In this document: one piece after another, positions 55,168-64,000 of the stretch | Position numbering within the stretch: position 1 is the first letter of the stretch | Layout: the number at the start of each line of letters is the position of its first letter | Source of the DNA: Cloacimonetes bacterium UBA3541 | GTDB taxonomy: Bacteria > Cloacimonadota > Cloacimonadia > Cloacimonadales > Cloacimonadaceae | Reading direction: 5' to 3' | NCBI GenBank assembly: GCA_002376725.1 | Contig: DFOM01000001.1 | Location: 40,306 to 104,305, forward strand | DNA: 64,000 nucleotides | Program-made: the position numbers and the translations under genes | Notes under the pieces: generated by a model | Databases searched by the model: none | What the model was told of the DNA's origin: nothing | The model's input: the letters and a program-made list of their open reading frames with translations, nothing else

Positions 55168-56166
55168 ATGAAGAAGTTTTTATTACTCATTATATGCCTT
55201 GCCTTCTTATCTACTATTTTAGGACAAAACATTGATGACTTAATATTCCAAAACAGTGATAAAAGCAATGAGCAAGAAATAATAAAAGTTCATTTTGAAA
55301 AGAAAGATGCACGATTAGCTATGCTATATTCTGCAGTTTTACCTGGAGCAGGTCAATTTTATGCAAAACCCTCAGCCGTTATTACCTATATTTTCCCGGT
55401 TCTGGAAATTGCTCTGATTGGTGGAATAATTTATTATGATAAGCAGGGAGATTCTAAAACAAAAGATTATGAAAAATATGCCAATGGCGAAATAATTACC
55501 CACACTTTCAATTATACTGTTGGCGGAATTGATTATTCTTACACCTATACCGGTACACGCTATAGACGAGACTATCAACATAATGTGCAAGAAGTTCTAA
55601 AAAATATCAATGCTTTTGATATCTATGATGATACCTTTTTCCGGCTTGACCAATCGGATACTCAGCATTTTTATGAAGATATAGGCAAGTATAATAAATA
55701 TATCTTTGGTTGGGCAGATTGGTATCATCGCTTTGCTACTGACCCTACTTCTGAAGATGGAACCTTTATTATGGATGACGATGCTTATGAAAATCTCTGG
55801 GTCTTTACTGGTAGCACAGATCCTCAATTAATTCAGAATAGGCGCTGGTATCAAAATTATACGGTTGAGGATTTTATGAATGGAGACCTATCTCATCCTA
55901 TATCTCCCAATGACCCGGAAGCATCACCCTGGCGTCAGGAATATATTAAAATGCGTAAAGATGCTAATAAGCAATATGATTACTCTCATTATTTTACCCT
56001 CGGTTTAGTAGCTAATCATATCGTTTCTGCTATTGATGCCTATATTCTGACAAACAAAGTTAATCGCACAGCTATCACTAAGAATGATAAATTCCAGATG
56101 TATTACTATACTGATGTTTCTAATAATAGTCTAACTCCTACTTTGGCTTTGAGAGTAAACTTTTAA
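55168..56166 (+). CDS. DUF5683-like membrane protein, paralogue 1
   Basis: A 332-residue protein with a signal peptide ending 'TILGQ' and a hydrophobic 'SAVLPGAGQFYAKPSAVITYIFPVLEIALIGGIIYY' region (core 'LPGAGQFYAKPSAV'). Then comes a long polar, Tyr/Asp-rich section, a second hydrophobic segment ('TLGLVANHIVSAIDAYILTNKVN') and a short C-terminal strand. The PG-x-GQ-x-Y motif recalls DUF5683 proteins of Bacteroidetes. The SD GAGGAGG is strong. It is first of three related tandem genes after the M6 protease. The function is unknown; two membrane passes suggest an envelope role. Confidence 0.7.
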   Translation: MKKFLLLIICLAFLSTILGQNIDDLIFQNSDKSNEQEIIKVHFEKKDARLAMLYSAVLPGAGQFYAKPSAVITYIFPVLEIALIGGIIYYDKQGDSKTKDYEKYANGEIITHTFNYTVGGIDYSYTYTGTRYRRDYQHNVQEVLKNINAFDIYDDTFFRLDQSDTQHFYEDIGKYNKYIFGWADWYHRFATDPTSEDGTFIMDDDAYENLWVFTGSTDPQLIQNRRWYQNYTVEDFMNGDLSHPISPNDPEASPWRQEYIKMRKDANKQYDYSHYFTLGLVANHIVSAIDAYILTNKVNRTAITKNDKFQMYYYTDVSNNSLTPTLALRVNF

Positions 56167-56173
56167 ATTTATA

Positions 56174-56821
56174 ATGAAACGCCTTATCTTCTTTCTTCTA
56201 ATTCTTTCTATAGTACCCTTAGCTGCATTACCAAAATTAAGTTATTCTGCAGCTTCTGCTATCTTACCTGGAACAGGTGAACTCGCACTTGGGAAAACAA
56301 CTCGTGGTGCTATTATGCTCAGTACCGATATACTGGTCTGGACTTCCTTTTTTGCTCTGGAAAAGGAAAAGGACAATCTAACTGATACCTATAAACAATA
56401 TGCAGTAGTTTATGCTGGAGCTAAATCAGGGATGCCTGAAAGTTATTATCAAAATCTACAAAATTATATAAGCAGTGACGATTTTAACCGATATGAGGAA
56501 CTTTTTGCCCGTAATTATTATTTAATTTATTCCTATAACCCAGAAGGATATGAGGAATATATTTTAGCTAATACCTATAGCGATGAAGAAAGCTGGAGCT
56601 GGCAAAATCAGACCTATCAAGACCATTATAAAAAGTTACGCAGAAGAACTCAAAAAGCTAAAATTTATCAAAATCTTAGTATCGGAGCTTTGGTCCTAAA
56701 TCGGGTTGTCAGTGTCATAGATGTTTCTCTTATTAATAAAAAAACAAATAGACCTCTATCCATCTATTTTACTCCTACTTCCAACAATGGTCTAATGTTC
56801 AATGTCCAGCTGGAGTATTAA
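56174..56821 (+). CDS. DUF5683-like membrane protein, paralogue 2
   Basis: A 215-residue relative of the preceding protein: signal ('MKRLIFFLLILSIVPLAALP'), 'ASAILPGTGELALGKTTRGAIM', a hydrophobic helix, a polar section with 'DEESWSWQNQTYQDHYKKLR', and a second helix ('IGALVLNRVVSVIDVSLINKK'). It lacks the long insert of paralogue 1. Its stop overlaps the next start (TAATG), so the two are coupled. Confidence 0.7.
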   Translation: MKRLIFFLLILSIVPLAALPKLSYSAASAILPGTGELALGKTTRGAIMLSTDILVWTSFFALEKEKDNLTDTYKQYAVVYAGAKSGMPESYYQNLQNYISSDDFNRYEELFARNYYLIYSYNPEGYEEYILANTYSDEESWSWQNQTYQDHYKKLRRRTQKAKIYQNLSIGALVLNRVVSVIDVSLINKKTNRPLSIYFTPTSNNGLMFNVQLEY

Positions 56822-57483
56822 TGTTTAAGCAATTTAAAGTAACTATCTCCATAATCCTTTTACTATTGTTGCTAACTGTTTCTCTTGCTGCAGAAAGTCG
56901 GGGTGTGAAAGTCTTAAAATCTCTGGTAGTCCCTGGTTTAGCCCAAATTCAGGATGGTAGGAATTATGGCTATGCAATGCTTTCAGCAGAAGCAGGTATC
57001 ATTTCTACTCTATTTTATTTTAACGAGGAAGAAGACCTCCGAGCTCAAAAATACTACGAATATGCTATCAAATTTGCTCATATAGAACCCGGTAAATATG
57101 ATGACCAATACTTCAGAAATTTAAGCCGTTATAATAGTAGTGGCTTTGAAGCAGGTGGATATAATTCTAGCATCAGAGAGGAAGCTATGCAATTATATCC
57201 AAATGACCCCATCCAACAACAACTATATATTGATGAACATTGCTATCCAGATGAATATAGCTGGAACTGGGATAGTTTAGAACACCGTCGTAATTATAGT
57301 AAATTGCGTATCCAGACTAGAGACCTTCAGAACTACGGAAAATTAACTATGGGAGTGCTCATAGTAAATCATATAATCAGTGGAATAGATGCTCTACGCT
57401 ATACCGGTAAAGAAATTAATCCTCAAGTTTATTTAGATATAAAAGATAATCAGCCGATGCTAATGATTAACTTTCAGTGGTAA
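56821..57483 (+). CDS. DUF5683-like membrane protein, paralogue 3
   Basis: A 220-residue third member with a signal ('FKVTISIILLLLLLTVSLAAE'; core 'IILLLLLLTVSLAA'), 'LKSLVVPGLAQIQDGRNYGYAML', the polar 'DEYSWNWDSLEHRRNYSKLR' that matches paralogue 2 closely, and the helix 'MGVLIVNHIISGIDALRY'. The pattern VPGLAQ / helix / polar W-x-W / NHIISxIDA is shared by all three. They probably arose by tandem duplication and may act together. Confidence 0.7.
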   Translation: MFKQFKVTISIILLLLLLTVSLAAESRGVKVLKSLVVPGLAQIQDGRNYGYAMLSAEAGIISTLFYFNEEEDLRAQKYYEYAIKFAHIEPGKYDDQYFRNLSRYNSSGFEAGGYNSSIREEAMQLYPNDPIQQQLYIDEHCYPDEYSWNWDSLEHRRNYSKLRIQTRDLQNYGKLTMGVLIVNHIISGIDALRYTGKEINPQVYLDIKDNQPMLMINFQW

Positions 57484-57717
57484 GTTTACTGGACTAAATT
57501 TTACTTTTCGGAGAGCGTTTTTCTAATTAAGTTCTTTTATTCACTAATTTTTTAAATATTCTCAAAAGTTAAAATTCTATTTTCCATCCTTACCAGGTTT
57601 TCTTTTAATATGTGCGGACTGATTATACCAAAGTTAAGCAAATCTAATTGTTTTAATATCATATAACCTCTTATTTTATATTAACATTTTCTTAATATAC
57701 ATTATTATAAAATTACT

Positions 57718-59322
57718 TTATTCTTTGAACATATCTGATAATTTATTGATAAAACCAAATTTTTGATCGACTGCTAATGATCTATCCAGTAATTTATTAA
57801 AACATTCACAAGAAGTTTCTGGAAGAAGGCAACAAGAAAAGCAAACAGAAGTATTTTCATAACAGACAGGGTCATTAGTACAATATTTTGCTTTTTCAAT
57901 TGCTTCTTTTAATATATCTTTAATTTTGCCACTTTCTACCATAGTCACAATACCTCCATAGCTACCTTCAGCTCCTGCAATAGTATAGATCATAATACCA
58001 GAAGGTCCTTTATCGGATACATAGATTCTCTCATTTATTGAAGCTGCTGAATATCCACATACATATTCCATCTGCTTTATTAAAAGATGTGATAAAGTAT
58101 GAAGTAAGCTATATTTTGCAAGTAAATATTTGGAATCCGATAGTCCTTCTATTGATACAGATTCTTTTATTAAATGCTCTTTTATCTTGTTTTCTACTCC
58201 ATAATTATCATACCATTTTTTTAAAATATCTTCTGCAAAGACCATTAAGAAACCCTCTCCTAAAGATTCTACTGCTGGTAGATATCTGGTATTGATTTCT
58301 GCTTCTGTTACGTGTCGTGAACTATCTTTATTAAATATTTCATTAAATGAAAGGGGGGTTAACCGATTATAAGAACATAAAACCGAAGTCATACTTAAAC
58401 TTCTAATAGATATAGGATAGATGCCTTCACCGATATAATCAAGTTTCTTCAAATCTATCTTATCATATTCATCTTCTATTGTACCTGTGGCTTTTTTTAT
58501 TATATACTGTAACTCAGAGTATTTAAAATCTGACTCTTTATATTGACTATCAGGTATGGGTATCCTTAAACTTCGGATAATATTAGGATAGTAAACACTA
58601 TTACTTGATCTAAGGGCAGTGTGCATTATATCCTGATAACTGTAATCAAAAATGCCTGTCAATGAAACCCACCCTTCACAATTTTCGCAAGATATTCTTA
58701 TTGATTCTAGATTATCAGAGTATGGCGAAGTCGTATATTTCAGTTTATGTTTTTCACATTTACCTAAATGATGTCCTTTTCCCAAGAACCAATCTTCCCA
58801 AGGAAAATCAGATATTTCACCATTTTTTGAAATTTGAATAAATCGTACTTGTTCCAATCTAACCTTTGATATTTTATTTTTCCCTTTTTTATCAAGACAA
58901 AACGGGCAAAACAAATCAAAATCTTTACTGGGATGTTTCTTTCTATGAATATCGTACCAATCATCATAGACCATAAATTTTTTACATCTAGGACAAAACA
59001 TCCATTTTGGAAAAATTTCACCCGTAATTAATCTTTTATCATTACTTACTCTATAACCGCTATTAGTTGTGTCATTAGTTGGTACTGTGATCAAAAACTC
59101 CAAATCAGGGAATTTATTTTTTAACTTTTTCAACAATCTCCGATCATCTATAGATAGGGATTTTATTGTATCTATATCTTTATTTTTAATTTCTTGTTTA
59201 TAATACAGCCATTTTTCTAGAGGTTGAACGAGTATGGAAGCCTCAGGGGTTTCAACAATTGAACCAATTCCGCCGTAGGAACTGATTATATTATCAGAAG
59301 ATATTTTAAAATACTTAATCAT
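57718..59322 (-). CDS. drmB: DISARM protein DrmB (DUF1998)
   Basis: A 534-residue protein of the anti-phage DISARM system. It has Zn-type pairs in the N-terminal half ('CPRCKKF', 'CPFC') and the DUF1998 C-terminus ('HTLSHLLIKQMEYVCGYS', 'GIMIYTIAGAEGSYGG', and the cysteine cluster 'CYENTSVCFSCCLLPETSC'). DrmB and the helicase DrmA form the core that senses and blocks incoming unmodified DNA. The ATG overlaps the drmA stop by eight bases. Length is slightly below most DrmB. No drmC (PLD) gene follows on the downstream side. Confidence 0.88.
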   Translation of the reverse strand: MIKYFKISSDNIISSYGGIGSIVETPEASILVQPLEKWLYYKQEIKNKDIDTIKSLSIDDRRLLKKLKNKFPDLEFLITVPTNDTTNSGYRVSNDKRLITGEIFPKWMFCPRCKKFMVYDDWYDIHRKKHPSKDFDLFCPFCLDKKGKNKISKVRLEQVRFIQISKNGEISDFPWEDWFLGKGHHLGKCEKHKLKYTTSPYSDNLESIRISCENCEGWVSLTGIFDYSYQDIMHTALRSSNSVYYPNIIRSLRIPIPDSQYKESDFKYSELQYIIKKATGTIEDEYDKIDLKKLDYIGEGIYPISIRSLSMTSVLCSYNRLTPLSFNEIFNKDSSRHVTEAEINTRYLPAVESLGEGFLMVFAEDILKKWYDNYGVENKIKEHLIKESVSIEGLSDSKYLLAKYSLLHTLSHLLIKQMEYVCGYSAASINERIYVSDKGPSGIMIYTIAGAEGSYGGIVTMVESGKIKDILKEAIEKAKYCTNDPVCYENTSVCFSCCLLPETSCECFNKLLDRSLAVDQKFGFINKLSDMFKE

Positions 59323-62300
59323 AAACAGAGCCCCTATTTTTATTTAGGTTCTTTCTATTTGTCACTACTTTTATGACAGCACTCGGATTTACATCTCGTA
59401 AAGAATTAACTGCCACCCATTGATCCTCTAAATATTGCAAATCGGAAATTTCATCAGGATTTTTCAATAATTTTTTATATGTTAAATTAGAATCTTCTTC
59501 TAATTGTTCATAAAGGAATTTAATATGTTTATCCATTCTTTTAACTATGAAATTGTAAATTTCATTATCTGGAATCCTATCTTTGATAAATAACTTGTAA
59601 TCATTAAAATCATCATCAATAACATCTTTTAAATTTCGCTTATTTTTAAAATGTCTGAGATAGGTTGCTAAAATACTGGGAAGCATTTTAGCAATAGCAA
59701 CTTTAGTATACGGTGTTACGGAAATTGGTTCTACAAAACGGTAATAATTATTATGAAAGGAAATAAAATTTTCATAATGAGATTTATCTCTTGCTTTGAT
59801 AGGATTAAAAATGTCGCAAACAAGTCCAGGTTGCTTTCTTGCTATGCGACTGGTAACTTGTATATATTCTGATATACTTTTAGGTTGACCATTCATTAAT
59901 ATAATATTCAATCTTGGAATATCCAGTCCAGCGGAAATCATATTTGTAGCAAATGCAAGGTCTATGGATTTATCAGACATTAAATCTTTTTTTGTTTCCA
60001 ATGCTTTAAGCGTATTTTTAATTTCATTAACCGTAACTCTACTGGTTAATTCTTTTGCTGATCTTATATACGGATACTTATCAGGATTATCTTTTAAAAC
60101 TAAATGGGAATAAGCAAATTTAATTTCATCATTAACTTTGCCATATATACGTCCTAATTCCCTCAAAGAATTATGATAGGACACGATTGTCCAATAATTA
60201 TCTATATCTTTATCATCACTTTCATTTACTTTTAAACGACAATAAAGTAAAAGGGCCAATAACTTTATCTGGATAGTAGTAAAAGTCTTTCCCGTAGGAC
60301 AGATGCCAATATATTCTCTATTTAAATTTCCCTCTTCAATTTTAGCAAAAAAATTATCATCATAATTAATGCCTGGAGGAGGAAAAGTGATTACCTCTCT
60401 ATTGCCAAATAAACCTCGCACTTGACTTGCAGCATTTTTTATAGTTGCTGTTGAAGCTATAATTCGTGGTATATTTCCATCTCTACAACATAACATTTCT
60501 ATCACATCTTCATATAAAGCGGTTATACTTCCCAAAGGTCCTGAAATAAGATGCAACTCATCCTGAATTATTAGACCAGGAGGAAGATATCCGTTTCCTC
60601 TACCGAATAGAGATGAGGCTTCATCAACCCAAGCAAGCCGAGCAAATTTATCTACGGTAGAAAAAAGGAGGGATGGAGGATTATTATATATACTTTCATC
60701 AATAAAATCCAGAGGCAAACCTTCATTAAATTCACATTCTGAGCTAATACATTTTACTTTAAATGTTTTACCTAATATCATAAATCCTGCTTTTCCTGTA
60801 TCAATTAAGCTTTTACCACACCAGGGACAGTCATTAATGGGGAAACGGTTCAATTTTCGAGCAGTTTCTTTATCTTTGGCATCTACAAGTTGCTGAATTT
60901 GGAAGGCTGCACTATATTCTTCACCTTCAAGTTTATTAGGAGTAGAAGATTGTCCTATCCATAATCCTATGCTATAAGGTTTTGTTTTTATTAAATCCGG
61001 CATAAATTTTGAACAAACATAGTTCAAAGATAAAATCATTTTGGAAGCACGTTCAAATTGTTGCGCAGTTAGAAGTCGTAAAGTATATCTCATAATCACG
61101 GAAGTGCCTAAACCTTTATCACCATACTTATATCTTCTAAATAATAAGAAAAATATGGTTAATAAAAAATATGCCTCGGTCTTTCCTCCACCTGTAGGAA
61201 ACCATAATAAATCTATACTATTATTTCTAATTTCCGATTTTTCATTTACAATACATTCTATATTTATTAAAAGAAATGCCAGTTGAAAGGGATGATATGA
61301 AATTTGAGCACTTTTTAAGTCTTCCGGAATTTTAATATCCAGATTCTTTGTTTTAGCCATATTAACTAACATAGCGCTATTGGCTAGTTTATATAGCTTC
61401 ATATAATCAGAATTCAATTTTAAAATTGTAATCCCTTCATATATTCTCTGGAGGATATCATTTTGATCTTTCACTATTTGATTGGCTGCTTCTTTATATC
61501 TATCTTCAATATTACTTAGCAATTTTTCCTGGCTTTTAATCCATCTGCCATAGCTTTCAGCAAGGATTTCTAAATTATGGATTATTTCTTTATCAGTGCT
61601 ATCACAAAAATTGCTATTAAGATAGATATTTAATGTATTAGATAAATTATCAAAATGACTATTGCCTGTAACTGGAGGAATGACTTCCGGTAAAAATTCA
61701 GTTTCAACTCTGAGAGGATGTTCTTCATCGGAATTCCATTTACAAGAACAATTATGCGCCAGAGCATAAATCTTTGTGTCTCTATATTGGCAATCTATAA
61801 TCTTATCTTCTATAGATGCATTGGAATATAAATGAGGTTCAGGAAAAGGTCGGAGAAATGGGCTCTCAATCTGAATCTTACTTTGGAACATACAAAGTTT
61901 ATTTAAGGCTGGTTTATTATATATACTCAAAATTCCACCGCTATATTCTGAACCATTTTCCGCTAATACTTTAATAATATAGTAGTCTTTTGTTTGTTTT
62001 ATTAGCTTAATATACAACACAATTTTAAAAGATGGTACTAATTCTGATTCATAAAGGTTTAATTTAATTTCATCAGATAAGAGTTTGTTTATATTTATAT
62101 CATATTTATATTCACAAGGAATTCTTTCCCAAGCACTTAGATATAATGGAGTAAGTTTTTTTAATATTAGATTTTCTTTATTTAAACGAGATTTTTCATC
62201 ACCTTTCGCTATTTTTTGATTTTTATAAATATTCTTTTTGAATGTACTAAGATTATAAATATCTTCACTTTTTTCTTCTATTTTATTTGTAGAAATAGTC

Positions 62301-62869
62301 CTTCTTAAATAAGCAGCTTGTTTTTCTTTATCATAACCAATGAGATTACTTAAGTATTGTTCGTTTCCAGGATTTAAGTTTTTTACCAGATTATAATCAT
62401 CTTCATTTAATTTTATTTTATATCCTGAATTTAGTTCTATTTGAGGGTCGATTTTACGGTACAAACCAAATTTCAACTTTAAATTAAATTGCTCTGCTTT
62501 TCTATCTAGGCAAAATGAGATTCCAAAGGAATTTGGATAAATTTCTTCTCTGGTAAAATCTTCATTTCCCAGGTCTTCTTTACTCGGTTGTTCATCGCTA
62601 ATAGATTGATCTTCTTCTGATTCTATTTCTTCAGAATATAATTCCTCAATTTCAATTTCATTATCAATTTCTTCATCAGTTTGTAGATTATTCTCCTCGT
62701 TTTTATTATATTTATCAGAAACTCTGGGAAAAATAATGCCTGAAAAATATTTATTTAAAGGATAACCAGTTACAAGTTCATTTTCACCCAAATCAATAAA
62801 GGTATCATTGGTGGGTCCAATAAGTTGTTTATAAATTATCTCTTTGAAAGTTTTACGTGGATCTACCAT
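59315..62869 (-). CDS. drmA: DISARM helicase DrmA
   Basis: This 1184-residue SF2 helicase-like protein has Walker A 'FPTGGGKTEAY' (Lys563), a Walker B variant 'DELH' (770-773), the post-B 'IIASTATIKNA', and motif VI 'QVTSRIARKQPG' (Arg1008, Arg1011), as in DrmA; the usual second Gly of 'SRIGR' is Ala. A four-cysteine segment ('CPWCGKSLIDTG' with 'CISSEC') lies between motifs. The acid-rich stretch around 65-105 ('EEIDNEIEIEEL') is a likely linker. It is encoded one base after the upstream gene, so the three genes form one operon. Confidence 0.88.
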   Translation of the reverse strand: MVDPRKTFKEIIYKQLIGPTNDTFIDLGENELVTGYPLNKYFSGIIFPRVSDKYNKNEENNLQTDEEIDNEIEIEELYSEEIESEEDQSISDEQPSKEDLGNEDFTREEIYPNSFGISFCLDRKAEQFNLKLKFGLYRKIDPQIELNSGYKIKLNEDDYNLVKNLNPGNEQYLSNLIGYDKEKQAAYLRRTISTNKIEEKSEDIYNLSTFKKNIYKNQKIAKGDEKSRLNKENLILKKLTPLYLSAWERIPCEYKYDININKLLSDEIKLNLYESELVPSFKIVLYIKLIKQTKDYYIIKVLAENGSEYSGGILSIYNKPALNKLCMFQSKIQIESPFLRPFPEPHLYSNASIEDKIIDCQYRDTKIYALAHNCSCKWNSDEEHPLRVETEFLPEVIPPVTGNSHFDNLSNTLNIYLNSNFCDSTDKEIIHNLEILAESYGRWIKSQEKLLSNIEDRYKEAANQIVKDQNDILQRIYEGITILKLNSDYMKLYKLANSAMLVNMAKTKNLDIKIPEDLKSAQISYHPFQLAFLLINIECIVNEKSEIRNNSIDLLWFPTGGGKTEAYFLLTIFFLLFRRYKYGDKGLGTSVIMRYTLRLLTAQQFERASKMILSLNYVCSKFMPDLIKTKPYSIGLWIGQSSTPNKLEGEEYSAAFQIQQLVDAKDKETARKLNRFPINDCPWCGKSLIDTGKAGFMILGKTFKVKCISSECEFNEGLPLDFIDESIYNNPPSLLFSTVDKFARLAWVDEASSLFGRGNGYLPPGLIIQDELHLISGPLGSITALYEDVIEMLCCRDGNIPRIIASTATIKNAASQVRGLFGNREVITFPPPGINYDDNFFAKIEEGNLNREYIGICPTGKTFTTIQIKLLALLLYCRLKVNESDDKDIDNYWTIVSYHNSLRELGRIYGKVNDEIKFAYSHLVLKDNPDKYPYIRSAKELTSRVTVNEIKNTLKALETKKDLMSDKSIDLAFATNMISAGLDIPRLNIILMNGQPKSISEYIQVTSRIARKQPGLVCDIFNPIKARDKSHYENFISFHNNYYRFVEPISVTPYTKVAIAKMLPSILATYLRHFKNKRNLKDVIDDDFNDYKLFIKDRIPDNEIYNFIVKRMDKHIKFLYEQLEEDSNLTYKKLLKNPDEISDLQYLEDQWVAVNSLRDVNPSAVIKVVTNRKNLNKNRGSVYD

Positions 62870-62870
62870 A

Positions 62871-64000
62871 TTAATCTATCTCTTCTATATTTAATATTTC
62901 AATAAATTTATATATTACAAAATTATAGCCAATAATACCTAATATAGATTCCCAATCAAATCTATATAGTAAAGGAAATTGATTTGGATTACCAATAACA
63001 TTTTCTTTTATAAAATTCTCTTTTGAATCTTTTTCCCCCAACATTATATTTTGTAGTTCAGAACTTAAATTTAGACCTAAACTAATCATTATACCTACAA
63101 AAAATTTTCTTGCTGATTTGATTTCTCTTTCTTCCTCAGAATTTAATAAATAATTATTTTTCAGTATGACCAATAACTTTTCAAGTATAGATTTTTGAGG
63201 GAAACGAACCTGGTCCGTATTATTAAGCCAGTTTTTTAAGATGTAATCTGGTTTAATTCCGAGATAATTAGCTAAGTTCCATATTTTCTCAATATTATAA
63301 TAACTTTCATTTTCTGAAGAATCTACAATTTTATAATTAAGGTACTTCTTTAATCTATCTTTCCATAATCTTGAATAATAATTAACATCTTTTATTTTTT
63401 CTGATTTTTCACTTAATATTTTATAGAGGGACTTTTTATCTTTGCTATCATAAACAAAAATAATATCACCTGGCAAAAGGCTATCAACAGTAACCAAATT
63501 TATTTCAGAACCATTATCTCGTAAAATTGTTAGCGGTACAATAATATTTTTTTTATTCTCATCTATATCTAAAACAGATATCTTATAGGATGAGTAACAA
63601 TTTGATTCATAGTCAAAATTGTTAATAGTATCTTCAAAATTATCCTCAAATCTACTTATTAAATCATCTAAAGATTCTTTTTCTTGAACTTCACTCTCAA
63701 TTTCCGGAAATAAAGATGTATCCTTTATTTCGTGTTTATTACTAGTGTATTTATTAATATTCTTTTGCTTTGCTGTAAAAAATCGGATCTCCGAAGGGTA
63801 AAGTAACAAATGAAGACTAACCTCCTGGTCCATTAAAGTATTATATAGTTGCAATAATTTCTTTTCATCAGGTATGAAGGTGAACCAATATGAGTTTTTA
63901 CTATTTTTGCTTTTTAAATCTTTGAGCAAATCTCTATATGAAAATAGATAAACATTATCAAAATCAGATAAACTATCTTTCCACTCATCATATCTAGAAT
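62871..64000 (-). CDS. Partial DrmE-like DISARM-associated protein, 5' end outside window
   Basis: The frame is open from the stop at 62871 to the window edge, so the true start is upstream; the TTG at 63929 is not required. About 375 residues are visible. They are rich in Lys/Asn/Ser/Ile and read as a helical C-terminal part with 'LLPGDIIFVYDSKDKKSLY', 'YYSRLWKDRLKKYLN' and 'YNIEKIWNLANYLGIKPDY'. This resembles the C-terminal end of DrmE, which in class 2 DISARM is next to drmA/drmB. I cannot confirm the family by eye. The operon order is this gene, drmA, drmB. Confidence 0.5.
   Translation of the reverse strand, partial: SRYDEWKDSLSDFDNVYLFSYRDLLKDLKSKNSKNSYWFTFIPDEKKLLQLYNTLMDQEVSLHLLLYPSEIRFFTAKQKNINKYTSNKHEIKDTSLFPEIESEVQEKESLDDLISRFEDNFEDTINNFDYESNCYSSYKISVLDIDENKKNIIVPLTILRDNGSEINLVTVDSLLPGDIIFVYDSKDKKSLYKILSEKSEKIKDVNYYSRLWKDRLKKYLNYKIVDSSENESYYNIEKIWNLANYLGIKPDYILKNWLNNTDQVRFPQKSILEKLLVILKNNYLLNSEEEREIKSARKFFVGIMISLGLNLSSELQNIMLGEKDSKENFIKENVIGNPNQFPLLYRFDWESILGIIGYNFVIYKFIEILNIEEID

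Noticed and set aside
1..64000. CRISPR array
   Set aside because: I found no set of regularly spaced repeats with unique spacers and no cas genes.

Overview
The window looks like a chromosomal segment of a low-GC, Gram-negative fermenter of the Candidatus Cloacimonadota (WWE1), close to Ca. Cloacimonas. This is an inference. It rests on several secreted proteins with 'YPNPF(NP)' type IX secretion (T9SS) C-terminal sorting domains, a PorV-like outer-membrane protein, a four-subunit 2-oxoacid:ferredoxin oxidoreductase, a membrane pyrophosphatase and urocanate hydratase, which together fit an anaerobic amino-acid degrader. No 16S rRNA is present to confirm it.

Layout. (1) 1-1708, minus: the start of uppS, then prfB with an intact programmed +1 frameshift. 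(2) 1709-2500: gene-poor remnants, including a hairpin/direct-repeat element and fragments resembling a transposase and a lysozyme. (3) 2501-14825, plus: a run of five T9SS cargo genes. Three are intact (a periplasmic/surface protein, an FG-GAP protein and a gingipain-like C25 peptidase) and two in the middle are decayed by stops and frameshifts. A dispersed repeat of about 90 bp and GC-rich terminator hairpins punctuate the run. (4) 14867-15447, minus: a C-terminal remnant of a type ISP restriction enzyme. (5) 15544-21365: membrane pyrophosphatase, a vor/kor-type oxidoreductase operon (delta, alpha, beta, gamma) and a YraN family protein. (6) 21453-32241, plus: an outer-membrane protein, then a five-to-six gene envelope cluster of giant TPR protein, small secreted protein, TolQ/ExbB, ExbD, ExbD and an AgmX/TonB-like protein. 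This resembles the motor and TPR parts of Myxococcus Agl/Glt machinery. (7) 32842-41993, plus: a housekeeping block of infC (structured leader, probable AUA start), rpmI, rplT, pheS, pheT, a coiled-coil gene, zapA, 6S RNA, rny, a YmdB-like phosphodiesterase and an atypical folD. (8) 42030-50727: a lipoprotein, hutU, UDP-glucose pyrophosphorylase, folA, a sugar-binding lipoprotein and tRNA-Leu(CAA). (9) 50905-57483: porV-like gene, an M6-type secreted metalloprotease with T9SS tail, and three related small membrane proteins. (10) 57718-64000, minus: a DISARM-type defence locus (drmB, drmA and a partial DrmE-like gene), cut by the window end.

The strongest candidates for under-described biology are the TPR/TolQ/ExbD/ExbD/AgmX cluster, where one ExbD has Asn in place of the usual membrane Asp; the folD gene that lacks its catalytic lysine; the three-hairpin infC leader with a non-AUG start; and the small PorV/M6 protease/triplet membrane-protein group. 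Decay of two neighbouring T9SS cargo genes and dispersed terminator-linked repeats suggest that the cargo region turns over quickly.
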